Shown: positions 5,806 to 14,869 of the stretch, piece after piece | Numbering within the stretch: position 1 is the first letter of the stretch | Layout of the letters: each line of letters begins with the position of its first letter | Assembly (NCBI RefSeq): GCF_915069625.1 | Contig: NZ_CAJZFD010000017.1 | Coordinates: 1 to 17,767, forward strand | From: an uncultured Veillonella sp. | GTDB taxonomy: Bacteria; Bacillota; Negativicutes; Veillonellales; Veillonellaceae | Direction: 5' to 3' | Length of the DNA: 17,767 nt | Made by a program: the position numbers and the translations under genes | The notes under the pieces: generated by a model | What the model was told of the DNA's origin: nothing | The model's input: the letters and a program-made list of their open reading frames with translations, nothing else | The model's database searches: none

Positions 5806-6849
5806 TTAGCGTTTCATGAATACAGGGATATCAGGGATACCACTTGTAGGAGCAGATGTGTTTGTTGCTGGACGTGCAGCAGTTGTTGTTTTACCGAATT
5901 CTGGAACATTCTTAGTACTGGAGTTAAAACCAGTTGCAACAACTGTAACTTGAACGCTATCGCCCAAGCTTTCATCAATAACAGAACCGAAGATGATATT
6001 TGCATCAGGATCGGCTGCTTCAGAAATGATTTCAGCTGCTTCGTTGATTTCAAACAAGCTCAAGTTTGCACTACCAGAAATGTTAAGCAAGATGCCTTTA
6101 GCACCATCAATGGAAGTTTCCAACAATGGGCTATTGATAGCCATTTTAGCAGCGTCTGCAGCACGGTTTTCACCTTCGCCAATACCAATACCCATCAAAG
6201 CTTCGCCTTGTTCAGTCATGATAGTTTTAACATCTGCAAAGTCAAGGTTGATTAAACCAGGAACTTGGATCAAATCGGAAATGCCTTTGATACCTTGACG
6301 AAGAACGTCATCAGCTGTGCGGAATGCGTCGCTCAAAGAACATTTTTTATCTACTACTTGTAACAATTTGTCATTAGGAATAACGATGATTGTATCAACT
6401 TTTTGAGTCAAGAACTCAATGCCTTTTTCTGCTTGTGCACGACGACGTTTACCTTCAAATGCGAAAGGTTTAGTTACAACGCCTACTGTTAATGCACCGA
6501 TTTCTTTAGCACATTCAGCTACGATTGGGGCAGCACCAGTACCAGTACCACCGCCCATACCAGCAGTTACGAATACCATATCAGCACCTTCAAGGGCTTT
6601 AATGATTTCTTCACGGCTTTCTTGAGCTGCTTCTTCACCGATTTGTGGGTTAGCGCCTGCGCCAAGACCTTTAGTAACTTTTTCACCGATTTGAATTGTT
6701 ACATCCGCTTTAGACAATTCAAGTACTTGGCTTTCTGTATTAGCAGACAAAAATTGAACACCTTTAAGATCGCTATCTACCATGCGATTTACAGCGTTAT
6801 TACCGCCGCCACCAACACCGATAACTTTAATATTTGCAAAATCAGACAT
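5806..6849 (-). CDS. ftsZ: Cell-division protein FtsZ
   Basis: Tubulin-like GTPase that polymerises into the cytokinetic ring at midcell. 347 residues. The tubulin signature GGGTGTG is at 99-105, the N-terminal nucleotide loop [11 protein letters not shown] at 13-23, and the T7 synergy loop [10 protein letters not shown] at 201-210 with D203 and D206 for GTP hydrolysis in the neighbouring subunit. After the globular core (to about 315) there is a short linker of roughly 22 residues, then the conserved C-terminal peptide [11 protein letters not shown], the docking site for membrane tethers such as FtsA or SepF. AGGAGG lies seven bases before the ATG, and the N-terminal tail before FANIKVIG is very short. 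It is last in the dcw run, 138 bp after sbp. ftsA is not upstream. Confidence 0.98.
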   Translation of the reverse strand: MSDFANIKVIGVGGGGNNAVNRMVDSDLKGVQFLSANTESQVLELSKADVTIQIGEKVTKGLGAGANPQIGEEAAQESREEIIKALEGADMVFVTAGMGGGTGTGAAPIVAECAKEIGALTVGVVTKPFAFEGKRRRAQAEKGIEFLTQKVDTIIVIPNDKLLQVVDKKCSLSDAFRTADDVLRQGIKGISDLIQVPGLINLDFADVKTIMTEQGEALMGIGIGEGENRAADAAKMAINSPLLETSIDGAKGILLNISGSANLSLFEINEAAEIISEAADPDANIIFGSVIDESLGDSVQVTVVATGFNSSTKNVPEFGKTTTAARPATNTSAPTSGIPDIPVFMKR

Positions 6850-6987
6850 TGAACTTCCTCCTCTTATCGTTATCTATTGTATCAATATACGTCCCAATGT
6901 ATCGATTTATATACTGACTATCTTATAACAATTACATTTATTTTACACTAAAATTTAAAAACTTTCCACTATATAGAATGTGATTTA
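6850..6987 (-). other. 138-bp spacer between sbp and ftsZ
   Basis: AT-rich and the largest gap inside the division cluster, so a dedicated ftsZ promoter is expected here. TATAAG-like hexamers occur (for example near 6922-6928 on the minus strand), but none has a convincing -35. No terminator hairpin was found, so readthrough from sbp is also possible. Confidence 0.4.
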
Positions 6988-7332
6988 TTAGAACCGCTTA
7001 GTCATAATTATCTTGCGTATAGCGCCTACATTAATAAACACACGTAACCCAAACCCAATGAGGGCCACATAGTATAAATTAATGCCTATTAAATCACCAA
7101 CATATACAAGAATAACAGCTAACACCATATTTGAAAAGAACCCAATTACAAAGTTACTAAGATCAAAGGTTCTTTCTAGTGCTGCGCGACTGCCGCCAAA
7201 TACGGCATCTAATGCTGCTAGGACAGCTACTGATGTATAGTTCGAGTAACTAGCAGGGATATGAAGTGGTGCTATCCATCCTAAGATAGCCCCTATGATT
7301 AGGCCAATGATGGCAAAGATATAGATGTTCAT
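6988..7332 (-). CDS. sbp: Small basic protein Sbp (DUF1290)
   Basis: 114-residue integral membrane protein of the DUF1290 family, with about three membrane helices: 3-20 (IYIFAIIGLIIGAILGWI), roughly 60-80 (FVIGFFSNMVLAVILVYVGDL) and 85-102. The conserved segment YTSVAVLAALDAVFGGSRAALERTFD (32-57) lies between them. The C-terminus is basic (RKIIMTKRF). The biochemical role is not established; the gene typically sits between division genes and beside DUF881 in Clostridia and Actinobacteria, which suggests a division or envelope role. It overlaps the DUF881 gene by ATGA (7329-7332) and has GGAGG six bases upstream of the ATG, so the two are probably made together. Confidence 0.93.
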   Translation of the reverse strand: MNIYIFAIIGLIIGAILGWIAPLHIPASYSNYTSVAVLAALDAVFGGSRAALERTFDLSNFVIGFFSNMVLAVILVYVGDLIGINLYYVALIGFGLRVFINVGAIRKIIMTKRF

Positions 7333-8024
7333 TCTTTACCTCCTAACTCATTAGGCTTCATATGTTCCTCTCTAAAGGTACCTGTGAAAGCAGGAATAGC
7401 AACATCCTCTTCTTGCTTTATAGTTACCTTTATACCCCAATGTTTAAGCGAATCTACTACACCACCACGCATAGTTAACGCCGAATTTAATGTCTTTGGA
7501 TCTCCAATAGCTTTTACCGTAAAAGGAGCACCAAAGACCTTACCATTTACAGTAATAGTTGGTCCTGAACATCGTATTTCAGACGTTCCTATAAGGCGTT
7601 GATCATTAATAGCGATTGCTTCAGCCCCACCAGCACGTAATTCATTGACAATCCTAAGAATATCTTCATCATGAATTACATACAAATTAGGATTTTCACC
7701 ACTTTGAACAGGCTTTAAGCTATCTTCAATCAACACGCTAACACCTGGACCTTTAACATTTGTTAATGCCGCTTTCATCATGAGCTGTTCATCAGCTTTA
7801 CCGTCACCATTAGCACCAGATTTTTTTAGTGATTCAATTTGCTTTAATAAAGCATCCCGTTCACTCTGGGCCTCTCGCAATTGTACTGCTAAATCACCAG
7901 CCCGTTGTAAGCGAATATTTTCTTCTATATTATCTTGCGTCATCTTATATTGGGTTACAACCATAAACCCTAATATACAGCTGACTATGGCAATTGCCCA
8001 CCGTTCGTGTCTCACGACAATCAT
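7329..8024 (-). CDS. DUF881 family membrane-anchored protein
   Basis: 231 residues. A short basic N-terminus precedes one membrane helix (about 9-24), then a coiled-coil region (about 30-68, rich in E, Q, R and L) and the DUF881 domain (about 85-205). The latter contains the family motifs LTNVKGPGVSVLIEDS (87-102), VIHDEDILRIVNELRAGGAEAIAIND (116-141) and the I-x-CSGPTITVNG stretch (150-161). Topology suggests a type II membrane protein with an extracytoplasmic domain. Function is unknown; the family is a regular partner of sbp near ftsQ and ftsZ, which suggests a divisome-associated role. The Shine-Dalgarno sequence (AAAGG) is only three to four bases from the ATG, so translation initiation may be weak. 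A GTG three codons in has even poorer spacing. Confidence 0.93.
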   Translation of the reverse strand: MIVVRHERWAIAIVSCILGFMVVTQYKMTQDNIEENIRLQRAGDLAVQLREAQSERDALLKQIESLKKSGANGDGKADEQLMMKAALTNVKGPGVSVLIEDSLKPVQSGENPNLYVIHDEDILRIVNELRAGGAEAIAINDQRLIGTSEIRCSGPTITVNGKVFGAPFTVKAIGDPKTLNSALTMRGGVVDSLKHWGIKVTIKQEEDVAIPAFTGTFREEHMKPNELGGKE

Positions 8025-8052
8025 CTACCTTTTATTTTCAACATGACCTAAT

Positions 8053-8907
8053 TTATCTTGTTTTTGTCTCATCTTTCTTAGTAGATGAATTTTCTGTAGT
8101 CGGTGCTCCATTTTGATGTTTTTTGCCTTCTGGCATCACATCGGTTTTAATGTACGGTGACGAAACATTTACATCTATATACTGTACATTACCATGAGTC
8201 TTTTTAATATCTTGTAACATCGACTGAGTTAGCTCTGCTTTTTTGGCTAAGTCTTTGCCATCTCCCAGTCGAATCTGTACACCTGAAACAGTATATGCCA
8301 TTATTGCATCAGGATCTCCGATATTAACCTCTGCAATATTCTTGAATGTCTCCTCATCAAGTGAGTTCAAGTATTCAAGAGCAGCCAATATCGGCTTATC
8401 TACTACCGTATCTCCTAAGAGTATGTTTCCAGCTTTCACACCAGAAATCATAGGCACCGATGTATCTTGAATAGCAGGCTCAGATGCAATCACTTGACCT
8501 TTACCATCAAGGGTCAAGTATCCAAATTGAGCTGGTACAACTGCAACAGCCTTGCGTTCCACCACATTTACCACCATTGTAAGTGGCAACTGATAGCTAA
8601 TTTGGGCCTCTTCAACACGTAAGTCTTTCGACAATCTAGTTTTTAATTTTTCTGTACTAATTTGCAATATATTAACAGGTTCATGTATATCACCTGCTAC
8701 CATTACATCTTGTACAGTTACCTTATCCGATCCAGTAACTTTTAAGGATCCAAAAGGAATAGGTAGTGTAAACAACCCCACCAACACGAGAGTAACTGCA
8801 CCACCGATTTTTAACACTCGTTTTCTAAATACAGCCCGTTCATCACGAACAGGTGTAGAAGACTGCATCTCCCCAGAGTTGGATGGATGGTTTTGCTTAT
8901 CATCCAT
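8053..8907 (-). CDS. ftsQ: Cell-division protein FtsQ/DivIB
   Basis: 284 residues; a bitopic divisome protein that, with FtsL and FtsB/DivIC partners, links the Z-ring to septal peptidoglycan synthesis. The cytoplasmic tail of about 30 residues contains RDERAVFRKR. The membrane helix is at about 31-51. The POTRA domain follows (about 52-121, starting FGSLKVTGSDKVTVQDVMVAG and ending VVNVVERKAVAVV). The beta domain covers 122-254 (YLTLDGKGQVI, PMISGV, VQYIDVNVSSPYIKT). A hydrophilic, lysine-rich tail of about 30 residues extends beyond the domain. AAGGAG lies six bases before the ATG. It is 27 bp downstream of ddl and 28 bp upstream of the DUF881 gene, in one apparent transcription unit. Confidence 0.94.
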   Translation of the reverse strand: MDDKQNHPSNSGEMQSSTPVRDERAVFRKRVLKIGGAVTLVLVGLFTLPIPFGSLKVTGSDKVTVQDVMVAGDIHEPVNILQISTEKLKTRLSKDLRVEEAQISYQLPLTMVVNVVERKAVAVVPAQFGYLTLDGKGQVIASEPAIQDTSVPMISGVKAGNILLGDTVVDKPILAALEYLNSLDEETFKNIAEVNIGDPDAIMAYTVSGVQIRLGDGKDLAKKAELTQSMLQDIKKTHGNVQYIDVNVSSPYIKTDVMPEGKKHQNGAPTTENSSTKKDETKTR

Positions 8908-8934
8908 AGTTAACTCCTTATCTTCTATTAGCCC

Positions 8935-9867
8935 TTAAAATTTCCCTATACTAGCTGTTAATAGAATTTTTTCACATAATGTTGGGAAGTCGATTCCCAT
9001 TTCTTTAGCTGCTTTTGGTACTAAAGACGTTGCTGTCATACCAGGCACAGTGTTATATTCAAGAACATACATCTTATCGGCATGATCTGTCATAACATCA
9101 ACACGAATGACCCCACTGCCTTGTACTTCGCGATACACAAGTTCCCCAATGCGTTGCATTTCAGCAGTCATTTCTTCACTAATAGGTGCTGGCACTAAAT
9201 ACTCTGTAGCACCTACAGTATACTTACTCTTGTAGTCATATTCACCAGAATGTGGACGAATTTCAATAACAGACAAAGCTTTGCCATCTAAAACAGATAC
9301 GGTAAATTCACGACCATCAAGGAATTGTTCTACCACGAGAATAGGGTCATATTTAAGAGCTTCCGTTACAGCCTCTGCCAACTGAGCTTCATCGCGGACG
9401 ATAGTAACCCCAATACTAGAACCTTGAGTGGCAGATTTTACAACTACTGGAATTGTAAAATCTTTGCGGATATGTTCAATAATAGTCTCTGCAGATTCAA
9501 GATTACCATTGAAGGACTCGGAAGCCGCCGTAGGAATATTGGCACCTTTAAACACATCTTTACTTACTTTTTTATTCATCCCTACTGCATGAGCCATGAT
9601 ACCGGACCCAGTGTATGGAATTTCAGCCATTTCTAATAAGCCTTGTAATGCACCGTCTTCACCATAACGGCCGTGAATGGCATTAAATACTACTTCACCA
9701 CCGAGGGCTTCAATATCTTTTAAAACAGTACGTGGATTAAGTTCTAATGTTTGGGCACTATAACCTTTGCTTTCAAGTGCTTCCGCAATAGCAGCACCAG
9801 TGCGGCGAGATACTTCCGCCTCTTTGGAAGGACCACCCATCAATACGATTATTTTTTTATCTTTCAT
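8935..9867 (-). CDS. ddl: D-alanine--D-alanine ligase
   Basis: Cytoplasmic ATP-grasp enzyme that makes the D-Ala-D-Ala dipeptide used by MurF. 310 residues, close to E. coli DdlB. E18 in SKEAEVS binds the first D-Ala. The ATP-grasp elements include VVVKSATQGSSIGV (141-154, K144, S150/S151). The omega-loop motif YDYKSKYT carries Y216, the residue typical of D-Ala-D-Ala rather than D-Ala-D-Lac ligases, so no intrinsic vancomycin-type change is seen. R255, D257, E270 and N272 (in EYNTVPGMT) are the catalytic arginine and metal ligands. The start overlaps the murC stop as ATGA, with GAAGG inside the murC end as ribosome binding site, so it is translationally coupled. Confidence 0.97.
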   Translation of the reverse strand: MKDKKIIVLMGGPSKEAEVSRRTGAAIAEALESKGYSAQTLELNPRTVLKDIEALGGEVVFNAIHGRYGEDGALQGLLEMAEIPYTGSGIMAHAVGMNKKVSKDVFKGANIPTAASESFNGNLESAETIIEHIRKDFTIPVVVKSATQGSSIGVTIVRDEAQLAEAVTEALKYDPILVVEQFLDGREFTVSVLDGKALSVIEIRPHSGEYDYKSKYTVGATEYLVPAPISEEMTAEMQRIGELVYREVQGSGVIRVDVMTDHADKMYVLEYNTVPGMTATSLVPKAAKEMGIDFPTLCEKILLTASIGKF

Positions 9868-11246
9868 TGTAAGCCTTCCTCCAATATAGCTAATAATTTT
9901 GGTCCATATTGATTAATAGAACCTGCACCCATGGTGATAACCAAGTCATTAGGTCTTACTACTTTTGATAATACTTCAGGCAAATCATCAACAGACTGTA
10001 CATAATGTACATCTTGACCTGTGGCCGCTTTAATGGCATTTGGAATTGTATTGCCATCAATACCAGGGATTGGATCTTCACCAGAGCTATAGATATCTGT
10101 CATATATACTTCATCAGCGCTTGTGAAAGCAGTGGCAAATTCATCCTTTAGCAGGCTAGTGCGAGTAAAGCGATGTGGTTGGAATACACAGATAACACGA
10201 TGTTTTTCTAACTCTTTTGCAGCTTTCAACGTAGCTTTAATCTCTGTAGGATGATGAGCATAGTCATCAACAACCCATACACCGGCTACATGACCTTTCG
10301 TTTCAAAACGGCGTTTTGCACCGATAAATTTACCTAAGCCCTTAGTAATGATACGTGTTTCCACACCGCAGCAATCATGAGCCACAATAAAGGCAGCCAA
10401 GGAGTTCAATACATTATGTTCACCAGGAACACGCAAGCGAATACGCTCAATATTTACACCCTTATGATATACATCATAAACCAATGTAGAATCTACATAA
10501 TGAATATTTTTAGCTACATAGTCATTATTATCGCTTAAGCCATATGTAATGAAGTTACGATTTACACGACTCATAACGTAGCGAATATTTTCATTATCAC
10601 CACATACGATTGCTTTGCCAGATTCTGGTAAGGTTTCAACAAACTCACAGAATGCATTTAGCAAATTATCCATTGTTTTGTAATGATCCATATGATCATC
10701 TTCAATATTAGTAATAACAATAGTGTGTGGACGTAGTTTCAAGAAAGACCCATCACTTTCATCTGCTTCTACTACAGAAAAGTGGCCTTTACCAAGGCAA
10801 CTACTGCCTTTTAAATAATCTACTTCACCGCCAATAATAACTGTTGGATCAGCATCTGCTTCTACTAAAATTTGACCAATCATCGAAGTAGTAGAAGTTT
10901 TACCGTGTGCGCCGGCTACTGCAATGCCATCTGTTACGTCTAACACAGCTTTTACAATATCGGAACGATGCAAAATTGTAATGCCTTGTTCTTTTGCCGC
11001 TACAATTTCAGGATTATCTTCACGAATAGCTGTAGAACGCACTACAGCATCAACGCCATTTACATACTCTTTATTATGACCAATATGAACGGTAGCGCCC
11101 ATACTTCTAAACTTTTCAATAACTGCAGATTCAGTTACATCTGAACCAGATACATCATAACCTTTTTGAATTAAAATATTCGCTATAGCACGCATGCCAG
11201 ACCCACCTATACCAATAAGGTGAATCTTATGAATACCGTCTAACAT
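9864..11246 (-). CDS. murC: UDP-N-acetylmuramate--L-alanine ligase
   Basis: Adds L-Ala to UDP-MurNAc, the first amino acid of the stem peptide. 460 residues. The N-terminal UDP-binding domain begins HLIGIGGSGMRAIA (9-22). The ATP P-loop AGAHGKTSTT is at 111-120 and the central-domain motif EADESDGSFL at 160-169. The C-terminal domain contains DDYAHHPTEIKATL, typical of MurC. AAGGAGAGG lies four bases before the ATG, and the gap to murG is 14 bp. The next gene is ddl rather than murB, which sits after murC in many clusters. Confidence 0.97.
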   Translation of the reverse strand: MLDGIHKIHLIGIGGSGMRAIANILIQKGYDVSGSDVTESAVIEKFRSMGATVHIGHNKEYVNGVDAVVRSTAIREDNPEIVAAKEQGITILHRSDIVKAVLDVTDGIAVAGAHGKTSTTSMIGQILVEADADPTVIIGGEVDYLKGSSCLGKGHFSVVEADESDGSFLKLRPHTIVITNIEDDHMDHYKTMDNLLNAFCEFVETLPESGKAIVCGDNENIRYVMSRVNRNFITYGLSDNNDYVAKNIHYVDSTLVYDVYHKGVNIERIRLRVPGEHNVLNSLAAFIVAHDCCGVETRIITKGLGKFIGAKRRFETKGHVAGVWVVDDYAHHPTEIKATLKAAKELEKHRVICVFQPHRFTRTSLLKDEFATAFTSADEVYMTDIYSSGEDPIPGIDGNTIPNAIKAATGQDVHYVQSVDDLPEVLSKVVRPNDLVITMGAGSINQYGPKLLAILEEGLQ

Positions 11247-11260
11247 AAAACCTCTCCTTG

Positions 11261-12370
11261 TTACTTTGCAATAGATAATGCTAATTTTGCAATATCATGA
11301 GCCGCATTTGGTTTACCTAATTGCAATGCTCGTTCTCCCATTTGTGACAATAAATCACGATTAGCCATAAACATTTCAATTTCCCCTATCAAATCATGAG
11401 CACTTAACATTTGATCAACGATCATATGAGCAGCCCCTTCTTGAACAAAGATACGGGCATTATATGTTTGATGATCTTCCGCTGCATATGGATATGGTAC
11501 CAACACAGATGGAATACCACGAACCGCCAGCTCAGCAAGACCGATAGCACCAGATCTAAAGACTGCTAAATCAGCTGCTGCCAAAGCTTTTGGCATATCA
11601 TGTAGATATGGCAGAATCACTGAAGAATCACCTAAACCATCACCATCGGTAATACCAAGCTGAGATAACACAGATTTGTATTCTCCGTCCCCTGTAATAT
11701 GGATTAATTTGATTCCTTTTATTCCTTGAAAATGCTTATGTACATCAATCATAGCATTATTGATAGTTCGCGCCCCCCGAGAACCACCTGCTATGAGAAC
11801 TGTAAACGTGTCATCACTTAAATTAAAATAATTACGTCCATCAGCTCTAGTATCGACTAATACATCAGGGCGTACTGGGTTACCAGTATACACTACGCGT
11901 TTTGCCTTTGAAAAAGATGCTTCTGCATCCTTGTAGCCCACGGCTACTACATCAACAAAACGGCTTAGAATTTTATTTGTAATACCTGCAATGACATTTT
12001 GTTCCTGTATCAATGTTGGAATGTTGCGCAATGCTGCAGCCATAAGAATAGGACCACAGACATAACCACCAGTACCAATAACTACATCCGGCTTAAAGTT
12101 AGAAATGATTGTATTGGCTTTCACAAGAGAGAAAGCCGTCTTACCTAACGTCACTAACGTACCAAGAGATAATTTACGTTGCAAACCTTGTACAGGTAAT
12201 GTAGTAAACTCAATGCCTTCTTTAGGCACTAAAGTTGCCTCTAAGCCCTTTTCAGTTCCTACATATAAAACCTGTGCATCAGGGTTCTGCTTCATAATTT
12301 CCTTATATATAGTTATTGCTGGATATATATGTCCACCGGTGCCACCACCTGAAATAATGATACGTTTCAT
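11261..12370 (-). CDS. murG: UDP-GlcNAc transferase to lipid I (lipid II synthase)
   Basis: GT28 glycosyltransferase on the inner face of the membrane that adds GlcNAc to lipid I. 369 residues. The glycine-rich loop GGGTGGH is at 8-14, a second one (VIGTGGYVCGP) at 97-107, and the third GGSRGAR at 195-201. The donor-binding region RSGAIGLAELAVRGIPSVLVPYP is at about 272-294, followed by EDHQTYNA. The ATG at 12370 shares one base with the murD stop (TAATG), and GGGAG lies nine bases upstream. A longer in-frame reading frame upstream overlaps murD and is not needed. ftsW/spoVE, often between murD and murG, is absent here. Confidence 0.97.
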   Translation of the reverse strand: MKRIIISGGGTGGHIYPAITIYKEIMKQNPDAQVLYVGTEKGLEATLVPKEGIEFTTLPVQGLQRKLSLGTLVTLGKTAFSLVKANTIISNFKPDVVIGTGGYVCGPILMAAALRNIPTLIQEQNVIAGITNKILSRFVDVVAVGYKDAEASFSKAKRVVYTGNPVRPDVLVDTRADGRNYFNLSDDTFTVLIAGGSRGARTINNAMIDVHKHFQGIKGIKLIHITGDGEYKSVLSQLGITDGDGLGDSSVILPYLHDMPKALAAADLAVFRSGAIGLAELAVRGIPSVLVPYPYAAEDHQTYNARIFVQEGAAHMIVDQMLSAHDLIGEIEMFMANRDLLSQMGERALQLGKPNAAHDIAKLALSIAK

Positions 12371-13740
12371 TAATGGTGTCTCCCTTCTTGCAACATATGA
12401 ACACAATTTTTAAAATCATCGCCACGTTCTTCAAAACAGCTGTACCAATCAAAGCTTGAACAAGCTGGTGATAATAATACAATATCACCTTGGTCAGCCA
12501 ATTTATAACCTTGTTCAACAGCATCTTTCATGGATGAAGCTCTGTACATAGGATGAACGCCAGCCTCTTTTGCAGCAGCTTCAAATCGGTCCGCCGCTTC
12601 ACCCATAAAGATAACAGCTTTTGTATGATCTTTAACAAGCTGCATAAAATCTTCTAATGGAGTCATTTTATCATGACCACCAGCTAATAAAATAACTGAT
12701 TGATCAAAGGATTCTAATGCTTTTACAACAGAGTCAACATTAGTAGCTTTAGAGTCATTATAGAATGTAACGCCATCAATCGTTTTAACTCGTTCTAATC
12801 GATGTTCAACACCATGGAACTCGCTAATAATGCGATGGATAGTTTCTACGGGCACACCTAACGCATAGGTTAAAGCGATAACAGTTAAAATATTTTCAAT
12901 ATTATGACTACCTGGAATATGGATATCATCGCTTCCAATAACAGGCGTTGCCTTACCATCCTTTGTTACATAACATTGCCCTTTATCATAGTAGGCACCA
13001 TTTGGTACCACTTGATGTTGACTAATTTTAAGGATATGGCTAGGCACACGATGTTCCATATCTGCCACAATTGGATCATCAATATTAAGCACCATAAAAT
13101 CTGTACTTAATTGATTTTCAAAGATTCGTTCCTTTGCAGCAATATAATTTTCCATCGTCTTGTGACGAGCTAAATGATCGGGTGTAATATTGAGCATAAT
13201 AGCACCAATCGGTCTAAAATGCTTAATTGTTTCTAATTGATAGCTAGATAGTTCAGCTACCAAGAAACCATCTGCTGGCATGGAATAGGCAACTTCACTG
13301 AGGGAATCCCCTATATTACCACCAACGCGAACTGGTTTTCCAGTTCCTTCCAATACCTTAGTTAATAATGTTGTAGTTGTAGTCTTACCATTTGTACCTG
13401 TAACAGCTACAATTGGAGATTTAGATAACTCATAAGCTACTTCAACTTCACTAACTACATCAATCCCACGCGCTCGAGCAGCTTTTACAATGGGAATATC
13501 TAGAGAAATACCTGGAGAAATAACAATACGATCCACGCCATCAAGCAAGGATTCATCTTGTCGACCTGTAATAATATCTACACCCGCTGATACTAGTCTT
13601 TTTTCCTCATCTGCAGGCAGTGTAACAGGCTTATAATCATTTAATACTACATGGGCCCCAACTTGAGCTAACACCCAAGATGCGCCTATACCGCTGGCAC
13701 CAGCGCCCAGAACAAGTATATGTTTGTCTCCGTATTCCAT
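12370..13740 (-). CDS. murD: UDP-MurNAc-L-Ala--D-glutamate ligase
   Basis: Adds D-Glu to UDP-MurNAc-L-Ala. 456 residues. The N-terminal Rossmann-like domain shows ILVLGAGASGIGASW (8-22) and VISPGISL (73-80). The ATP P-loop VTGTNGKTTTT is at 113-123. In the C-terminal domain, VEHRLERV and FYNDSKATN precede the VILLAGG strand. The ATG at 13740 has AGGTG six bases upstream; an in-frame GTG nine bases earlier lies within that ribosome binding site. The gap to mraY is 84 bp and contains no convincing promoter or terminator. The end overlaps the start of murG by one base. Confidence 0.97.
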   Translation of the reverse strand: MEYGDKHILVLGAGASGIGASWVLAQVGAHVVLNDYKPVTLPADEEKRLVSAGVDIITGRQDESLLDGVDRIVISPGISLDIPIVKAARARGIDVVSEVEVAYELSKSPIVAVTGTNGKTTTTTLLTKVLEGTGKPVRVGGNIGDSLSEVAYSMPADGFLVAELSSYQLETIKHFRPIGAIMLNITPDHLARHKTMENYIAAKERIFENQLSTDFMVLNIDDPIVADMEHRVPSHILKISQHQVVPNGAYYDKGQCYVTKDGKATPVIGSDDIHIPGSHNIENILTVIALTYALGVPVETIHRIISEFHGVEHRLERVKTIDGVTFYNDSKATNVDSVVKALESFDQSVILLAGGHDKMTPLEDFMQLVKDHTKAVIFMGEAADRFEAAAKEAGVHPMYRASSMKDAVEQGYKLADQGDIVLLSPACSSFDWYSCFEERGDDFKNCVHMLQEGRHH

Positions 13741-13824
13741 CTGTATCACCTAAATTATCAACAAAAATAATGTATTCCTATCTTATAAGCATACCATTAT
13801 TTGCGGCTTCCGTTAAGTATTATC

Positions 13825-14811
13825 TTACAAAGTTATAGTCGCTAAAATGACACCAATAACAGCTAATACAGCACCACCAAACCAGAAGCGATTAACAACA
13901 GTTTGTTCAGCCCAACCAGACAACTCAAAATGATGGTGAATAGGGCTCATTTTAAACACTCGTACACCACGAGTTTTAAAGGAAATAACTTGAATAATAA
14001 CGGATAACGCTTCCATAACAAAAATACCGCCAATGACAACGAGTAACAACTCTGTTTTTGTAAGAATCGCCATCGCCGCAAAAGCACCACCTAATGCTAA
14101 AGAACCTGTATCCCCCATAAATACTTTTGCAGGGTTTACATTGTATACCAAGAAACCAAGGCATACAGCGGCTACAATGGCCCCATAGTAAGCAACGCTT
14201 TCAGCGCCAATAGAATTTGTTGTGGATGCAGCCATAAGGCCGATAACGGAAAAGGCAATGGCAGCTACAGCAGATGTACCACTAGCTAAACCATCAAGAC
14301 CATCTGTAAGATTTACGGCATTCGTAGCACCTACGATAATTAAAAATGCCAATACATAATAAGCCCAACCTAATTGAAGGTGAATATCTGCTACAGGAAT
14401 CCACAATGTGGTAGGAATAACCATAATTTCAGTAATACAGTAACAGAATATGGCAGCCAAAATAAATTGACCTAGTAATTTTTGCTTAGCTGTCAAACCA
14501 AGATTACGTTTTTTTACAGCTTTTACAAAATCATCAAAGAAGCCCAATAAACAATGTCCTAATGTGAGGAACAATAACATACCAGTACCCACATTCCACG
14601 GTGCAAATAAAGCAACCCCAATGACGAGGGCTACCATCATAAAAGCGCCACCCATTGTTGGTGTACCAGCTTTCGCTTGATGACTTTCTGGACCTTCTTC
14701 ACGAATACTTTGTTGTGCGTGCAAAGAACGCAACATAGGAATAGCAAATTTACCTAGCACTACCGTAATAATAAAGGTTACTACGAAGGCTAATAGAATG
14801 TGATATATCAT
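13825..14811 (-). CDS. mraY: Phospho-MurNAc-pentapeptide transferase
   Basis: Integral membrane enzyme that transfers phospho-MurNAc-pentapeptide to undecaprenyl phosphate to form lipid I. 328 residues with about ten membrane helices. Active-site residues are visible: the D93-D94 pair in FFDDFVK, NLTDGLDGLA (167-176) with D170 and D173, D234 in FMGDTGS, and the HHH cluster 292-294 in PIHHHFELSGW. The early loop SHQAKAGTPTMGG (43-55) is also typical. AGAGG lies six bases before the ATG. It is separated from murF by 58 bp that contain a hairpin without a T-tract. Confidence 0.98.
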   Translation of the reverse strand: MIYHILLAFVVTFIITVVLGKFAIPMLRSLHAQQSIREEGPESHQAKAGTPTMGGAFMMVALVIGVALFAPWNVGTGMLLFLTLGHCLLGFFDDFVKAVKKRNLGLTAKQKLLGQFILAAIFCYCITEIMVIPTTLWIPVADIHLQLGWAYYVLAFLIIVGATNAVNLTDGLDGLASGTSAVAAIAFSVIGLMAASTTNSIGAESVAYYGAIVAAVCLGFLVYNVNPAKVFMGDTGSLALGGAFAAMAILTKTELLLVVIGGIFVMEALSVIIQVISFKTRGVRVFKMSPIHHHFELSGWAEQTVVNRFWFGGAVLAVIGVILATITL

Positions 14812-14841
14812 ACGAATCCTCTACTCATTAATAAACAGATG

Positions 14842-14863
14842 ACGGCTAGATATAACTAGCCGT
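14842..14863 (-). promoter_or_regulatory. Hairpin between murF and mraY
   Basis: A perfect 8-bp inverted repeat ACGGCTAG / CTAGCCGT with a 6-nt loop, six bases after the murF stop. On the minus strand the following bases are CATCTGTTTATT, too poor in T for a standard terminator. It may be a weak attenuator, an RNA processing or stability element, or unused. Confidence 0.5.
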
Positions 14864-14869
14864 AACCTT

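Noticed and set aside
5725..6255. A 176-codon plus-strand reading frame antisense to the end of ftsZ
   Set aside because: Cysteine-rich, low-complexity translation with no ribosome binding site, fully explained by the codon use of ftsZ on the other strand.
8935..9867. Ddl as a D-Ala-D-Lac (vancomycin-resistance type) ligase
   Set aside because: The omega loop has Y216 in the KYT motif, as in D-Ala-D-Ala ligases; D-Lac enzymes have Phe at this position.
12371..12406. Longer murG start at 12406
   Set aside because: The extension overlaps murD and adds residues ahead of the conserved MKRIIISGGGTGGH start. The ATG at 12370 has GGGAG and a stop/start overlap.
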